In this document: positions 7,750 through 15,127 of the stretch, piece after piece
Layout of the letters: each line of letters starts with the position of its first letter
Position numbering within the stretch: the first letter of the stretch is position 1
From: Parapedobacter sp964498395
GTDB lineage: Bacteria > Bacteroidota > Bacteroidia > Sphingobacteriales > Sphingobacteriaceae
Reading direction: 5' to 3'
Length of the DNA stretch: 64,000 bases
NCBI GenBank assembly: GCA_964498395.1
Contig: CAZCHE010000012.1
Coordinates: 1 to 64,000 of the forward strand
The notes under the pieces: generated by a model
Seen by the model: the letters and a program-made list of their open reading frames with translations, nothing else
What the model was told of the DNA's origin: nothing
Database searches by the model: none
Made by a program: the position numbers and the translations under genes

Positions 7750-8376
7750 ATGAGACTCTGCATTAACATAACACTTTTGCTTTTTTGGACGACTTTTTCG
7801 TTTGGACAACTTGTGCAACGACAAGACAACGAAACAGCCGAACAATTTGCCGAACGACAAAAACCAGAAAACTCTACTTTGACACATAAAGTTCTAGAAA
7901 CAAAATGGAACGGACTTCCTGTTGTTATTTCACTTTACGATCAGACATACAAATTGCCAATAAAAAATGACCCAGACCAACAGACTTATCACAAAATTGT
8001 TGGAGCAGTATTTATTCAGTTGGACAAAAACAATTATAGCAAAACGACTTTTGGAACAATAGATACCGAAGGTGGCGACCCGACTATTGAAACAGTTTTC
8101 TTCGCAAATGCTGACACCGACAAAACAAAAGAGCTAATTATAATTGCTTCGTGGGAACAACGACACTATGATGTTGGCGGAACACTTTACGGCACTTACG
8201 TTTTTGACTATGAATTGACAAGTGCAACATTAGAATGGAAATTTCTTGAAGACATAAGCAGAAAACTTGACGGAGGTTGTGAATGTAGTTGGCGTGACGG
8301 AACAAGCAAAAAAGCAAAATTTAAAACAGCATCAGAAATTAGAAACGAATTAACTCGACTTGGTTATAAACAATGA
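7750..8376 (+). CDS. secreted protein of unknown function
   Basis: A 208-residue protein with a signal peptide of about 19 residues (hydrophobic MRLCINITLLLFWTTFSFGQ), so it is periplasmic or outer-membrane associated. The mature part is mixed alpha/beta with repeated acidic-aromatic strands (GTIDTEGGDPTIETVFFANADTDKTKELIIIASWEQ) and a GGCECSW motif that could form a disulfide or metal site. I do not recognise the family. It is the only gene of its 796-bp cassette, starting nine bases after the left boundary region. Confidence 0.72.
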   Translation: MRLCINITLLLFWTTFSFGQLVQRQDNETAEQFAERQKPENSTLTHKVLETKWNGLPVVISLYDQTYKLPIKNDPDQQTYHKIVGAVFIQLDKNNYSKTTFGTIDTEGGDPTIETVFFANADTDKTKELIIIASWEQRHYDVGGTLYGTYVFDYELTSATLEWKFLEDISRKLDGGCECSWRDGTSKKAKFKTASEIRNELTRLGYKQ

Positions 8377-8404
8377 TGACAACAGAACTTAAAAAATTGG
8401 CTGC

Positions 8405-8537
8405 CTATAACACGGGTTTTGCGTCAGGCGGGCTGACGTGTAAACTTGGAGCTTTGTGCTTCTATTGAATTTTAGTAATAAATTGAAACTTTGTGCTCCG
8501 AAATCCGCCCGAACGCAAAGCCCTGAACCGTTGCCTG
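8405..8537 (+). repeat. attC-like site 5
   Basis: Left core CTATAAC (8405-8411), right core GTTGCCT (8530-8536). GCCTATAAC at 8403-8411 is the exact reverse complement of GTTATAGGC at 7734-7742, the left end of this cassette. Inner arms GGGTTTTGCGTCAGGCGG and CCGCCCGAACGCAAAGCCC pair. The loop repeats the TTTGTGCTTC / TTTGTGCTCCG motif. Confidence 0.8.
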
Positions 8538-8741
8538 CAAGGTCGAGCGAAGTGCAAATCCGAACAGATTTTAAAGTCGTTGAAAGGCTGTCCGTTCAGC
8601 GAGGACAATAAAGCGGTTTAAAAGGAACAGGTTTTTTCTCGCTCGACAGCTTTTATTGGCGGACAACCATTCGCCGACTTTGAAGAAAAAATTATACAAA
8701 CCGACAATTTCATTCGACCATACAAGAAACGTGATACACAT
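8538..8741. other. non-coding leader of cassette 6
   Basis: About 200 bases between attC-like site 5 and the next gene. No convincing ORF is visible; it may hold the promoter of the hydrolase gene, but no clear TAnnTTTG box was found. The segment reads like the remains of a coding region (purine-rich, GCGAGG motifs) and could be a decayed 5' part of an older gene. Confidence 0.35.
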
Positions 8742-9491
8742 ATGAAGTTTAGATATTGGGGAAAAGAAGGTAATCCGACAATAATTCTTCTTCACGGAGG
8801 CGGGCTTTCGTGGTGGTCGTTCGAAAAAATAATTGAAGAATTTAAGGATAAATTTTATGTTGTTGCTGTAATAATAGACGGTCATTCGGATGACGCGGAA
8901 AATACATTTATTAGCATCGAAGATTCATCAAGTAAACTAATCCGCCACATAGATGAGAAGTGCGACAAAAAGGTTTTTGCTTTAATGGGTTTGTCAATCG
9001 GAGCACAGATTATTACAGAAATAATTTCTACCAGAAAAGACATTACACAATATGCAATCATCGAAAGCGCATTGATTTTTCCCCTAAAATTGCCAAAATG
9101 GTTAACCTTTTTATCCGTAGAAAGCAGTTATTGGCTTATACGAAAAAAATGGTTTTCAAAATTGCAGGCAAAATCTTTATTATTACCGAAAGAAATGCTT
9201 CCACGATATTACGAAGACAGTATAAAAATTTCTAAACAAACGCTTGTCAATATTTCATTGAGTAACGGAAACTATTCTTTGAAGAAAAGCATTGAAGATA
9301 CAGCGTCTAAAACATTGATAATTGTAGGAAGTAAAGAGCTTAAAATTATGATAAAATCTGCGGAAGAATTGCATAAAATAATTTCAAACAGCAATCTTTT
9401 TGTCGCCAAAAATATGAAACACGGAGAATTGAGTTTACAACACCCTGATTTATACGTAAAAATAATAACGGATTTTTGGAACAACAAATAA
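8742..9491 (+). CDS. serine alpha/beta hydrolase
   Basis: A 249-residue alpha/beta hydrolase: oxyanion motif HGGG (residues 18-21), nucleophile elbow GLSIG with Ser85, and His227 in MKHGEL as base. The usual acidic residue after strand 6 (GSKD) is GSKE here, so Glu may replace Asp. There is no signal peptide. It resembles small esterases or thioesterases; the substrate is unknown. It is the single gene of its cassette and ends four bases before the complementary end of attC-like site 6. Confidence 0.8.
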   Translation: MKFRYWGKEGNPTIILLHGGGLSWWSFEKIIEEFKDKFYVVAVIIDGHSDDAENTFISIEDSSSKLIRHIDEKCDKKVFALMGLSIGAQIITEIISTRKDITQYAIIESALIFPLKLPKWLTFLSVESSYWLIRKKWFSKLQAKSLLLPKEMLPRYYEDSIKISKQTLVNISLSNGNYSLKKSIEDTASKTLIIVGSKELKIMIKSAEELHKIISNSNLFVAKNMKHGELSLQHPDLYVKIITDFWNNK

Positions 9492-9497
9492 CCCAGC

Positions 9498-9594
9498 AGG
9501 CAACATTGCGTTTGGCGTAATGGCGGGTTAAATCTAATTGTACAAGTTTCGTGATTTCTATTCCGCTACTACGCCAAGCGCCCACTCGTTAGCT
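9498..9594 (+). repeat. attC-like site 6 (right edge of array)
   Basis: Left core AGGCAAC (9498-9504), right core GTTAGCT (9588-9594). GCAGGCAAC at 9496-9504 exactly matches the reverse complement of GTTGCCTGC at 8530-8538, the left end of the cassette. The arms TTTGGCGTAATGGCGG and CCGCTACTACGCCAAG pair at 13 of 16. No later site begins with the partner of GTTAGCTGC, so this is the last cassette before chromosomal DNA. Confidence 0.8.
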
Positions 9595-9639
9595 GCAAGT
9601 GTAATCTCCCCTAAAAACAGCTATAGTGAGAACCGTAAA

Positions 9640-10689
9640 TCAGGACACAAACGCAGCTGATTTAAATGCCTGCAAATGCGCATAAGCCAACGCTACATGT
9701 GCTGGCTGAAAGAGGTTGGCCTTTCGGGGATTCCATTGCTTGATGATGGCCATTACCTGCTCCAACGCATTTACCCCCTCCTGTTTACTGGCATAATCTA
9801 CGGAAGCCAGTAGTTCGAGTGCGTAGGTGGTTTCAAAGCCCTCGATAAGTTTCAGCACGGATCGAAGCCGGTCTCTTTGCACGGGGCTTAGCTCCGACTT
9901 AACAAACCGCTCTACCTCGCCATACCGCTCGTAGTTGAGCAACAACGGTTCGAAAGCTTTGGCTTGGTTTTGCTCCAGCCCTTTGAGATAAACTCCATTG
10001 ACCGCACCCAACACATGGTTGAGCTGCACGGAGTAAGGGCCATAATGGTACGCCTTGAACGTGAGCCTTAGGTTTTCTCCGCTTTCCTGAAGGAAATAGG
10101 CCAGCTTGTTAGCAGAAAAGAGGCTGCTGATATCGCCGATGGCTTCATAGTGAAACATCAGGTAGAGCAACATGGCCTTAGCGGGTGTGAGCTTGGCATC
10201 CCGCTGCTTTTCTTGGGTCTGCAGCATGCTTTTGATTTCGGCATTGGGTTCGTAAACGAATATTTGGGCATCCAAGCCCGACAAGTGGTCTACAATCATG
10301 GGTTTCACAACGTTCCAATCCAGCCCGCCGCTGCCACAGCCCAAAGGTGGTATGGCAATGCTTTTGACGTGATATTGCTGGATAGCTTCTTTTAACGCTG
10401 GCAAGCCCTTCTTGATATACTCGATTTTAGAAGGGGCCTTCCAATGCTCCTTTGTCGGGAAATTGACAATGTACTTTTCGCGCATGAGATCGCCATCCTT
10501 CACGACCAGCATTTGCCCGATATTCAGCTCTCCTTTTTTACAGGCTTCATGATATGCCTTGTAATTCTTTGGGAACTGGTTTTTAAATTGCAATGCTATG
10601 CCCTTGCCCATCACACCCACGGTGTTGACGGTATTGACCAATGCCTGGGCATCGGACTGCAACAAATCACCTTGCAAGAATGTAATCAT
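9640..10689 (-). CDS. darG: DarG-type macrodomain antitoxin
   Basis: A 349-residue protein. Residues 1-155 form a macrodomain with the DarG hallmarks VNTVNTVGVMGKGIALQFK (18-36), NFPTK (76-80, with Lys80 matching the lysine reported as essential in DarG) and IPPLGCGSGGLDW. In the family this domain removes ADP-ribose from thymidine in DNA, and the C-terminal domain (about 160-349) binds and neutralises DarT. The gene appears intact. It directly follows the truncated darT remnant at 10690-11175 on the same strand. With the toxin broken, DarG may now act only as a scavenging antitoxin. Confidence 0.9.
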   Translation of the reverse strand: MITFLQGDLLQSDAQALVNTVNTVGVMGKGIALQFKNQFPKNYKAYHEACKKGELNIGQMLVVKDGDLMREKYIVNFPTKEHWKAPSKIEYIKKGLPALKEAIQQYHVKSIAIPPLGCGSGGLDWNVVKPMIVDHLSGLDAQIFVYEPNAEIKSMLQTQEKQRDAKLTPAKAMLLYLMFHYEAIGDISSLFSANKLAYFLQESGENLRLTFKAYHYGPYSVQLNHVLGAVNGVYLKGLEQNQAKAFEPLLLNYERYGEVERFVKSELSPVQRDRLRSVLKLIEGFETTYALELLASVDYASKQEGVNALEQVMAIIKQWNPRKANLFQPAHVALAYAHLQAFKSAAFVS

Positions 10690-11175
10690 CTAAAAATATA
10701 GTTTTCCTTCCCGGGCTATCGTCACGGGTATTTCAAGGTCTAATTTACGAACAATATCTTCTATTTCCCCCTTTCTTGCCCCGGATTTTACAAATATCCG
10801 ATCAATGTATGACGCGGGGATGTGGTTGCGTACGAGAAACTCGGCCTGCTTGAAGTCTCTGCGCTGAAAATCTTCTTCGGTGTTTTTCCAGTCTTTCGAC
10901 CGGATGATATCCCATTTTAACTGATCAAAGTGCGCCGGATCATTAAAAAAACGCGCCACTTTCGTCTTGGCGTGCCGGTCTGTGAATACATATTGTAAAT
11001 CACTGGCAATGATACGGGCAGAATCGATGATAATATAAATGATGTCTTCCTGCGGATACTGCATCACTCCCTGATAGCCATTCATAATCATATACAGCAT
11101 GGGAGAGTGACCCCAAAAATAAAATGGAACATATTCGCCAAGGTGCCCATATCCATCTAGCGGTACGGGTGGTCA
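10690..11175 (-). pseudogene. darT: 5'-truncated DarT toxin remnant
   Basis: The frame encodes the C-terminal two thirds of a DarT DNA ADP-ribosyltransferase: VPFYFWGHSPMLYMI, a central helix-strand core, and KQAEFLV with the conserved catalytic Glu, ending EGKLYF. It opens only after a TGA at 11173-11175, and the first ATG (11100) falls inside the conserved core. The family's N-terminal ~50 residues, which bind NAD+ and carry the catalytic Arg, are missing. The upstream DNA instead encodes a Panacea antitoxin that ends in this frame region. The toxin should be inactive. The call rests on motif recognition. Confidence 0.75.
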
Positions 11176-11717
11176 TGACGGTCGGTGATAAGCTGCCGCT
11201 CGCCTTCGTTTTCTTTCCAAGCGGATTCTTCATGGCTAAGGCGTACAGCATCTCCGGAATTCTTGCCAGCAAACAACTCTGCTACTGCTTGCAGTATGCT
11301 GATCTCCTCTTCCGAAAACTGGTCACCATCGAAAGTTATATTGGGACGGTATACTTCAAAGTATTGGTCATCCTTGCCATTGCGCTCCTCAACTGAAATC
11401 TCTTCGTCATCTTGCAACCGAATAAACAAACGCCCATATTCGGCTGGCACTGGACCATAATCAATGGCACGGTATTGCAAACCCGTAATGGAATATCCAT
11501 GACGCTTATAGGCCAGGAAATCAGCATAGAATAACAGCTTGTTAAGCTTGGTCTTATAAAGATTACCGATATGCTGCTCAAAATAGGCAATGGCATGGGC
11601 TATCCGAGGTAGGCTCAGCCGCCGGTAGCCGTTGAGTGAATTGGGTGAGTCATCGCGCAGTGCGATTTGCGAGAGCTCGTGGTGATAAAGCGCTTTGCTC
11701 CTACTTAAAGAATACAT
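11157..11717 (-). pseudogene. truncated Panacea (SocA-like) antitoxin fragment
   Basis: A 186-residue frame whose core is a Panacea/DUF4065 domain: KTKLNKLLFYADFLAYKRHGYSITGLQYRAIDYGPVPAEYG, ending at HEESAWKENEGERQLI. Relatives in Bacteroidota have an N-terminal MqsA-like HTH of ~130 residues that is absent here, and the last normal residues after RQLI are replaced by unrelated TDRHDHPYR derived from darT DNA. Both ends are therefore truncated; the 3' junction near 11185 overlaps the darT remnant. It might still be translated but is unlikely to be a complete antitoxin. Confidence 0.72.
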
Positions 11718-11793
11718 TAAGGCTTAGTTGTTTAAAATAGAAATTTGTATATTTCATCTACGAAATCTGTTCTTCAGTGGCAGATGAGAGATC

Positions 11794-11850
11794 GATAAAA
11801 TTGCTCTTATGTGCGTTTTCTGTAAACTTGCATATAAAAGCAATTTTATC
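11794..11850 (+). promoter_or_regulatory. 21-bp inverted repeat upstream of unknown gene pair
   Basis: Two 21-base arms, 11794-11814 and 11830-11850, are reverse complements at 19 of 21 positions and enclose a 15-base spacer. They lie directly upstream of a promoter-like TAAGTTTG (11851-11858), with a TTG at 11828-11830 at 20-base spacing. The repeat could be an operator for a dimeric regulator or, if transcribed, a strong hairpin. Confidence 0.55.
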
Positions 11851-11858
11851 TAAGTTTG
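11828..11858 (+). promoter_or_regulatory. Bacteroidota-type promoter (TTG-N20-TAAGTTTG)
   Basis: TTG at 11828-11830 and TAAGTTTG at 11851-11858 match the Bacteroidota -33 TTG and -7 TAnnTTTG elements with 20 bases between. Transcription would start near 11865, about 14 bases before the ATG at 11879. The -33 region overlaps the right arm of the inverted repeat, so binding there would repress. Confidence 0.6.
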
Positions 11859-11878
11859 TATTGTTGAGCAAAACGGAG

Positions 11879-12058
11879 ATGGCTATGCAACTTGTAACGA
11901 CAAAAAAGAAAGCAAAAGGAGACCGACTGAACTGGACGCCGTTAAAGGACGTTAAGCCTGTTAAACTGAATGCGGATACCATGAGGGGGAAAGAAGTGGA
12001 TGTCCAGGTTGAAGCCCAACGGAAAAACCGAGAAAAACCTAAACTATTGATACCTTGA
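11879..12058 (+). CDS. small basic protein, first of a two-gene unit
   Basis: A 59-residue Lys/Arg-rich protein (TTKKKAKGDRLNWTPLKDV and KNREKPKLL). I chose the ATG at 11879, just downstream of the promoter-like element, rather than the upstream ATG inside the inverted repeat. Its TGA overlaps the TTG start of the next gene, so they are probably coupled. No family is recognised. The size and order (small gene, then ~180-residue gene) recall antitoxin-toxin pairs, but nothing in the sequence proves that. Confidence 0.55.
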   Translation: MAMQLVTTKKKAKGDRLNWTPLKDVKPVKLNADTMRGKEVDVQVEAQRKNREKPKLLIP

Positions 12059-12609
12059 TCTTTGATTATCCGGGATACGAATTACAATTCATACAGAAAA
12101 GAAAGATTAAAGATGGTTCAGCCCATCTTTTTTCGTTCTTATATAAATTCTATTCACCTGTTACCGAATTACAATACATTTTGACGGCCGACTATCATGA
12201 GGATGATTTTTTCGCCATCAAATTTTATGCAAAGATGCACCGGAAAAGCGACTTCAAATATTCACTCATCACCAACAAAGGGGATATCGGCAATCTGCTG
12301 GTTACTTGTCTGAAATGCGTGCCTTTATTGCTTGAGACGTACCCAACCGCTTCATTCGGTTTTGTAGGCTCACGTACGTATGATAAGGTTTCTAAAAAGC
12401 TGGAGGATTATTCGAATACCCAACGCTTCAGAATCTACCGAGAGTTTGTAGTGACAAAAATCGGAGCGGATATTTTCAAACATTATGAATACGAAGGTAT
12501 CAGCGGGTATCTGCTGGTAAACCGCAATTGCGGTGTGGACGTCGATGCGAAAGAACGGGAATTGGTGACTATGCTGGCAGCAACATATAACGATTTGCCT
12601 AATCCTTAA
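12055..12609 (+). CDS. protein of unknown function
   Basis: A 184-residue cytosolic protein starting at TTG 12055, which overlaps the TGA of the preceding small gene. It is aromatic-rich with alternating strands (YELQFIQKRKIKDGSAHLFSFLYKFYSP, ELQYILTADYHEDDFFAIKFYAKM) and a segment FGFVGSRTYDKVSKK followed by helices. No catalytic motif or membrane segment is evident and I do not recognise the family. It is convergent with the broken toxin gene at 12616, only seven bases away. Confidence 0.65.
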   Translation: MIFDYPGYELQFIQKRKIKDGSAHLFSFLYKFYSPVTELQYILTADYHEDDFFAIKFYAKMHRKSDFKYSLITNKGDIGNLLVTCLKCVPLLLETYPTASFGFVGSRTYDKVSKKLEDYSNTQRFRIYREFVVTKIGADIFKHYEYEGISGYLLVNRNCGVDVDAKERELVTMLAATYNDLPNP

Positions 12610-12615
12610 TACAGT

Positions 12616-12906
12616 CTACAGAATCGGTTCTTGCCTATTATCAAAGAAAACGATAATCTGCACCTCTTCACCTACTACCCGATACAGAAACGAAATGGTA
12701 CGATGGACTATGGCACGTCTTACACGTGCATCTTCCTGAACAGTTTGAAAGGCAAATGGGAATTTGGTAACGACACCCAAGAGCCTTCGGGTATCTTTCT
12801 GGAATTGCTTAGCGGTTTTGGTGCCCCATCGCTCTTTTACCTGCTCCAACAAGACTTAAAAGCTGTCTTTTGCTTCTTGGGAGAAGTAGAGTTTATAATC
12901 CGCCAT
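12616..12906 (-). pseudogene. RelE/ParE-family toxin with nonsense codon 17
   Basis: From ATG 12906 the frame reads 16 residues of a typical RelE/ParE start (MADYKLYFSQEAKDSF), then TAA at 12858-12856, then continues without further stops through LLEQVKERWGTKTAKQF, the VRRAIVHRTISFLYRV strand pair and the family ending FFDNRQEP. Full length would be about 96 residues. No ATG lies after the stop, only TTG, so restart is doubtful. The start is eight bases after the antitoxin stop, the usual operon order. Confidence 0.75.
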
Positions 12907-12914
12907 TACGGAAA

Positions 12915-13127
12915 TTAGGGATTACGGGTCAGCAATTCCTCGAATTCGCTGAAGGAGGTTCTCCGACCATTATCCAAATCTGCAAGTCCGCGCTTCATCC
13001 CTTCGATGGCATCGGGAGGCAAGGGAGCCGCTACCTGAGGCTCAAAATTGATTTTAAGAACCTTTAACACAGCCTTCAATGCAGAAAGCTGTTCTTTATT
13101 TTCAGGAAATACCACGTATGCTTCCAT
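12915..13127 (-). CDS. small antitoxin of a RelE/ParE pair
   Basis: A 70-residue protein, MEAYVVFPENKEQLSALKAVLKVLKINFEPQ and then an acidic amphipathic C-terminus (FSEFEELLTRNP), of the kind that precedes RelE/ParE toxins in Bacteroidota (DUF2683-like). Its stop is eight bases before the toxin start at 12906. The gene is open and looks functional although its toxin has a premature stop; it could still autoregulate or neutralise a related toxin elsewhere. Confidence 0.75.
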   Translation of the reverse strand: MEAYVVFPENKEQLSALKAVLKVLKINFEPQVAAPLPPDAIEGMKRGLADLDNGRRTSFSEFEELLTRNP

Positions 13128-13210
13128 AAAATAGTTTTCAATCTTTTTTCCGGAATGAGTGAATACACTATTTCATTGAGCGAACCACGGCATTCGGTAA
13201 GCTATTCTAG

Positions 13211-13242
13211 CAAAAACGCCCACACGGCATGTGCAGGCGTTT
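13211..13242 (-). terminator. intrinsic terminator of the sigma/anti-sigma/lipoprotein operon
   Basis: Read on the minus strand, AAACGCC pairs with GGCGTTT, with further CACA/TGTG pairing in the loop, followed by TTTTTG. It lies about 40 bases after the lipoprotein stop at 13281. Confidence 0.65.
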
Positions 13243-13280
13243 CCAATTCGGTAGTAGTAGGGTATGTGTAAGTGATCGCG

Positions 13281-14255
13281 TTATAGATTATCCAGCCAAT
13301 CGATATCCTGCGGGCTGGCGGGCTGTGGGGTGAGGGTGTATAGGTCATTCGACGAGATCGCAATCCCCTCCTGCTTTGCGAAATACAGATTACCCTGTGC
13401 GTCTTTTGCAATGACCACAACGGCGATCTGTTCGCCGACGGGAAGGTTTGGCGTCAGCGAAAAACTTTCCGTGCCAAACCACTGCATGGCCGGATCATAG
13501 TTCAAGCCGATAACCGCATTCAGATTTTCAAACACCATCATCACCGCGATATCCTGCAGGCCACCGGCCGAGCCCGGGGTCAGCCGCACATGCACATAGG
13601 TAAGCTGATCGGCAGGGTATCCCAGAAACTTATCTACATTGATCCACCCGAAGGTCGGGATGGTGAAGTCATATGAATAGGGCTGCACCATCGCCTGCGG
13701 TGATTCATTAAACACCAACCACGTGAACGAGTCGTCATCCAACAATGCATCATCATACCGCTGTCCCTGCTTGAACAGTATCATCCCATTTGGATCCGTA
13801 TCCGTATCACGTGGTAACTTTACCTGTACCGGATTGGCACTCCAGGGCTGGTTTTCCGGATTGAGTTGCAACGTATCCCCGTTCTGGAGCACCTCGATAT
13901 ACAATTCGCCTCCCGACTCAAGCAACTGCCCATTGGATTCGGTGGACACGCCCGAAAGCAAGAGATCTTTTTTGGTGAGAATTTCGATGATTCCCACGTG
14001 CACCTCACCCGAAACCACATTCCCGTCTCCATCTACAAATGCATCGGCCGGGAAGGCTATCTGCGTACCTCGCTCGCCCGTGACAACGAACCCCGTCGAA
14101 GCATCTCCGGTAAATTGTTGCAATCCGGAACCGTGTTGGCCGTAAAACATATCGGCATCTATCCATTGTGGTGCGATTGATGTCTCTTTATGGCAGGCGG
14201 AAAAAAAGACGATGGATACTCCGATCATAACTGTTACGAATAAAAACTTTTTCAT
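13281..14255 (-). CDS. secreted lipoprotein
   Basis: A 324-residue lipoprotein: signal peptide ending in the lipobox FSAC with Cys21. After about 35 residues it shows a beta-rich domain opening GTQIAFPADAFVDGDGNVVSGEVHVGIIEILTKKDLLLSG, resembling the extracellular modules of Bacteroidota adhesion or surface lipoproteins. The C-terminus holds further strands (VHVRLTPGSAGG, EQIAVVVIAKDAQGNLYF). No enzyme motif is seen. It follows the putative anti-sigma gene by 141 bases on the same strand and ends before a terminator, so it may be part of the sigma operon. Confidence 0.75.
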   Translation of the reverse strand: MKKFLFVTVMIGVSIVFFSACHKETSIAPQWIDADMFYGQHGSGLQQFTGDASTGFVVTGERGTQIAFPADAFVDGDGNVVSGEVHVGIIEILTKKDLLLSGVSTESNGQLLESGGELYIEVLQNGDTLQLNPENQPWSANPVQVKLPRDTDTDPNGMILFKQGQRYDDALLDDDSFTWLVFNESPQAMVQPYSYDFTIPTFGWINVDKFLGYPADQLTYVHVRLTPGSAGGLQDIAVMMVFENLNAVIGLNYDPAMQWFGTESFSLTPNLPVGEQIAVVVIAKDAQGNLYFAKQEGIAISSNDLYTLTPQPASPQDIDWLDNL

Positions 14256-14396
14256 GATTACATAATTTAGTTAAACCATTCGGCCGGATTTTATCTTCCG
14301 GCCCGTTTGTATTCGTATATCAATGAAAGCAACTGCTTGTTACCCTCATTTACAAAAAAATTTACGGAAATGCTGAAAATAAAGATATGAAGACCG

Positions 14397-15122
14397 CTAT
14401 CGGGCTAAACGATCTACCAGTTTCCGGGCCTTTCGGTGGTACCCACTCTGGCTGGTAACGCGTTCCGCGTAACGCAGCGCCTCATCAGGCTCACCCAGCC
14501 GCCACAGCGCCACGGCCAGGAAATAACGGGCATCATCGGCATAAACGGCCTTCCCGTCGGCGACAGGGCGCAACACAACGGCACTTTGACGGTAGTCTTT
14601 CATCCCGAGGTAACTAAGCCCTAGGTAATATCGGCCACGTATTTGGGTGGTATCTTCGGCAATCAATAGTTGGAGCAATTCGGTACTGCGGGCATAATCT
14701 TTCGCATTAAATGCTTCTGCGGCTAGCCGACTTGTGTTTTCATCATCCGCCCCCCGTGCTACGGATACCGACATTTCGGGTAGAGCTTCGTAATTAACCG
14801 TCCATAAACCCGGAATAGTAAACACAAGCAATAAACATGCAGCAGCGACCACTGGAATCAGCCAGCGAATGACCATTGACCGCTTTTGCGGCTGTGATTC
14901 GGCAAAATAGTTGTCGCTGGCCGACTGCAGCGTCAACAATAACGCAGGTACCCCCTCGTTCGCACGTAGGTGCTTGCTGAGGGTCTGCCGAAGTCCTCGC
15001 TGATGGTTCGTTTCTTCACGTAATTCGGCATTACTGGCCAATTCCACCTCAAATAGCTGCCTGTCTTCCGGTGACAAAATATCGTCCAAATAGTCCTGGA
15101 TGTGTTCAAAATAGTTATCCAT
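14397..15122 (-). CDS. putative anti-sigma factor with TPRs
   Basis: A 241-residue inner-membrane protein. The N-terminal cytosolic part (1-80) resembles anti-sigma N-termini (EHIQDYLDDILSPEDRQLFEVELASNAELREE), one membrane segment spans residues ~86-107, and the periplasmic part carries TPR-like helices (AAEAFNAKDYARSTELLQLLI, GRYYLGLSYLGMKDYRQSA, ARYFLAVALWRLGEPDEALRYAE). It starts five bases after the sigma factor gene ends. Together this suggests a membrane anti-sigma protein sensing through TPR contacts; binding to the sigma factor is inferred from order and topology. Confidence 0.75.
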   Translation of the reverse strand: MDNYFEHIQDYLDDILSPEDRQLFEVELASNAELREETNHQRGLRQTLSKHLRANEGVPALLLTLQSASDNYFAESQPQKRSMVIRWLIPVVAAACLLLVFTIPGLWTVNYEALPEMSVSVARGADDENTSRLAAEAFNAKDYARSTELLQLLIAEDTTQIRGRYYLGLSYLGMKDYRQSAVVLRPVADGKAVYADDARYFLAVALWRLGEPDEALRYAERVTSQSGYHRKARKLVDRLAR

Positions 15123-15127
15123 GTCGT

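Larger units (their letters stand above)
1..9588 (+). mobile_element. integron-like cassette array with six attC-like sites
   Basis: An AT-rich stretch, distinct from the more GC-rich DNA to its right, built of gene blocks each ending in an imperfect palindrome. Cutting each palindrome between G and TT of its right core gives five complete cassettes: 2594-3870, 3871-5993, 5994-7734, 7735-8530 and 8531-9588, plus the right part of a sixth (1-2593). The 5' bases of each complete cassette are complementary to the bases ending at AAC of its own attC: exact over 8-9 bases in four, and 6 of 8 in 3871-5993. That is how circular integron cassettes close. All sites point the same way and most genes read toward their attC. 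No integrase is visible; in a normal integron it would lie left of base 1. The array ends against darG. The assignment is inferred from this structure only. Confidence 0.8.

Noticed and set aside
9640..13127. Extending the cassette array into the toxin-antitoxin region
   Set aside because: No further attC-like palindrome was found, and base composition changes at about 9.6 kb.
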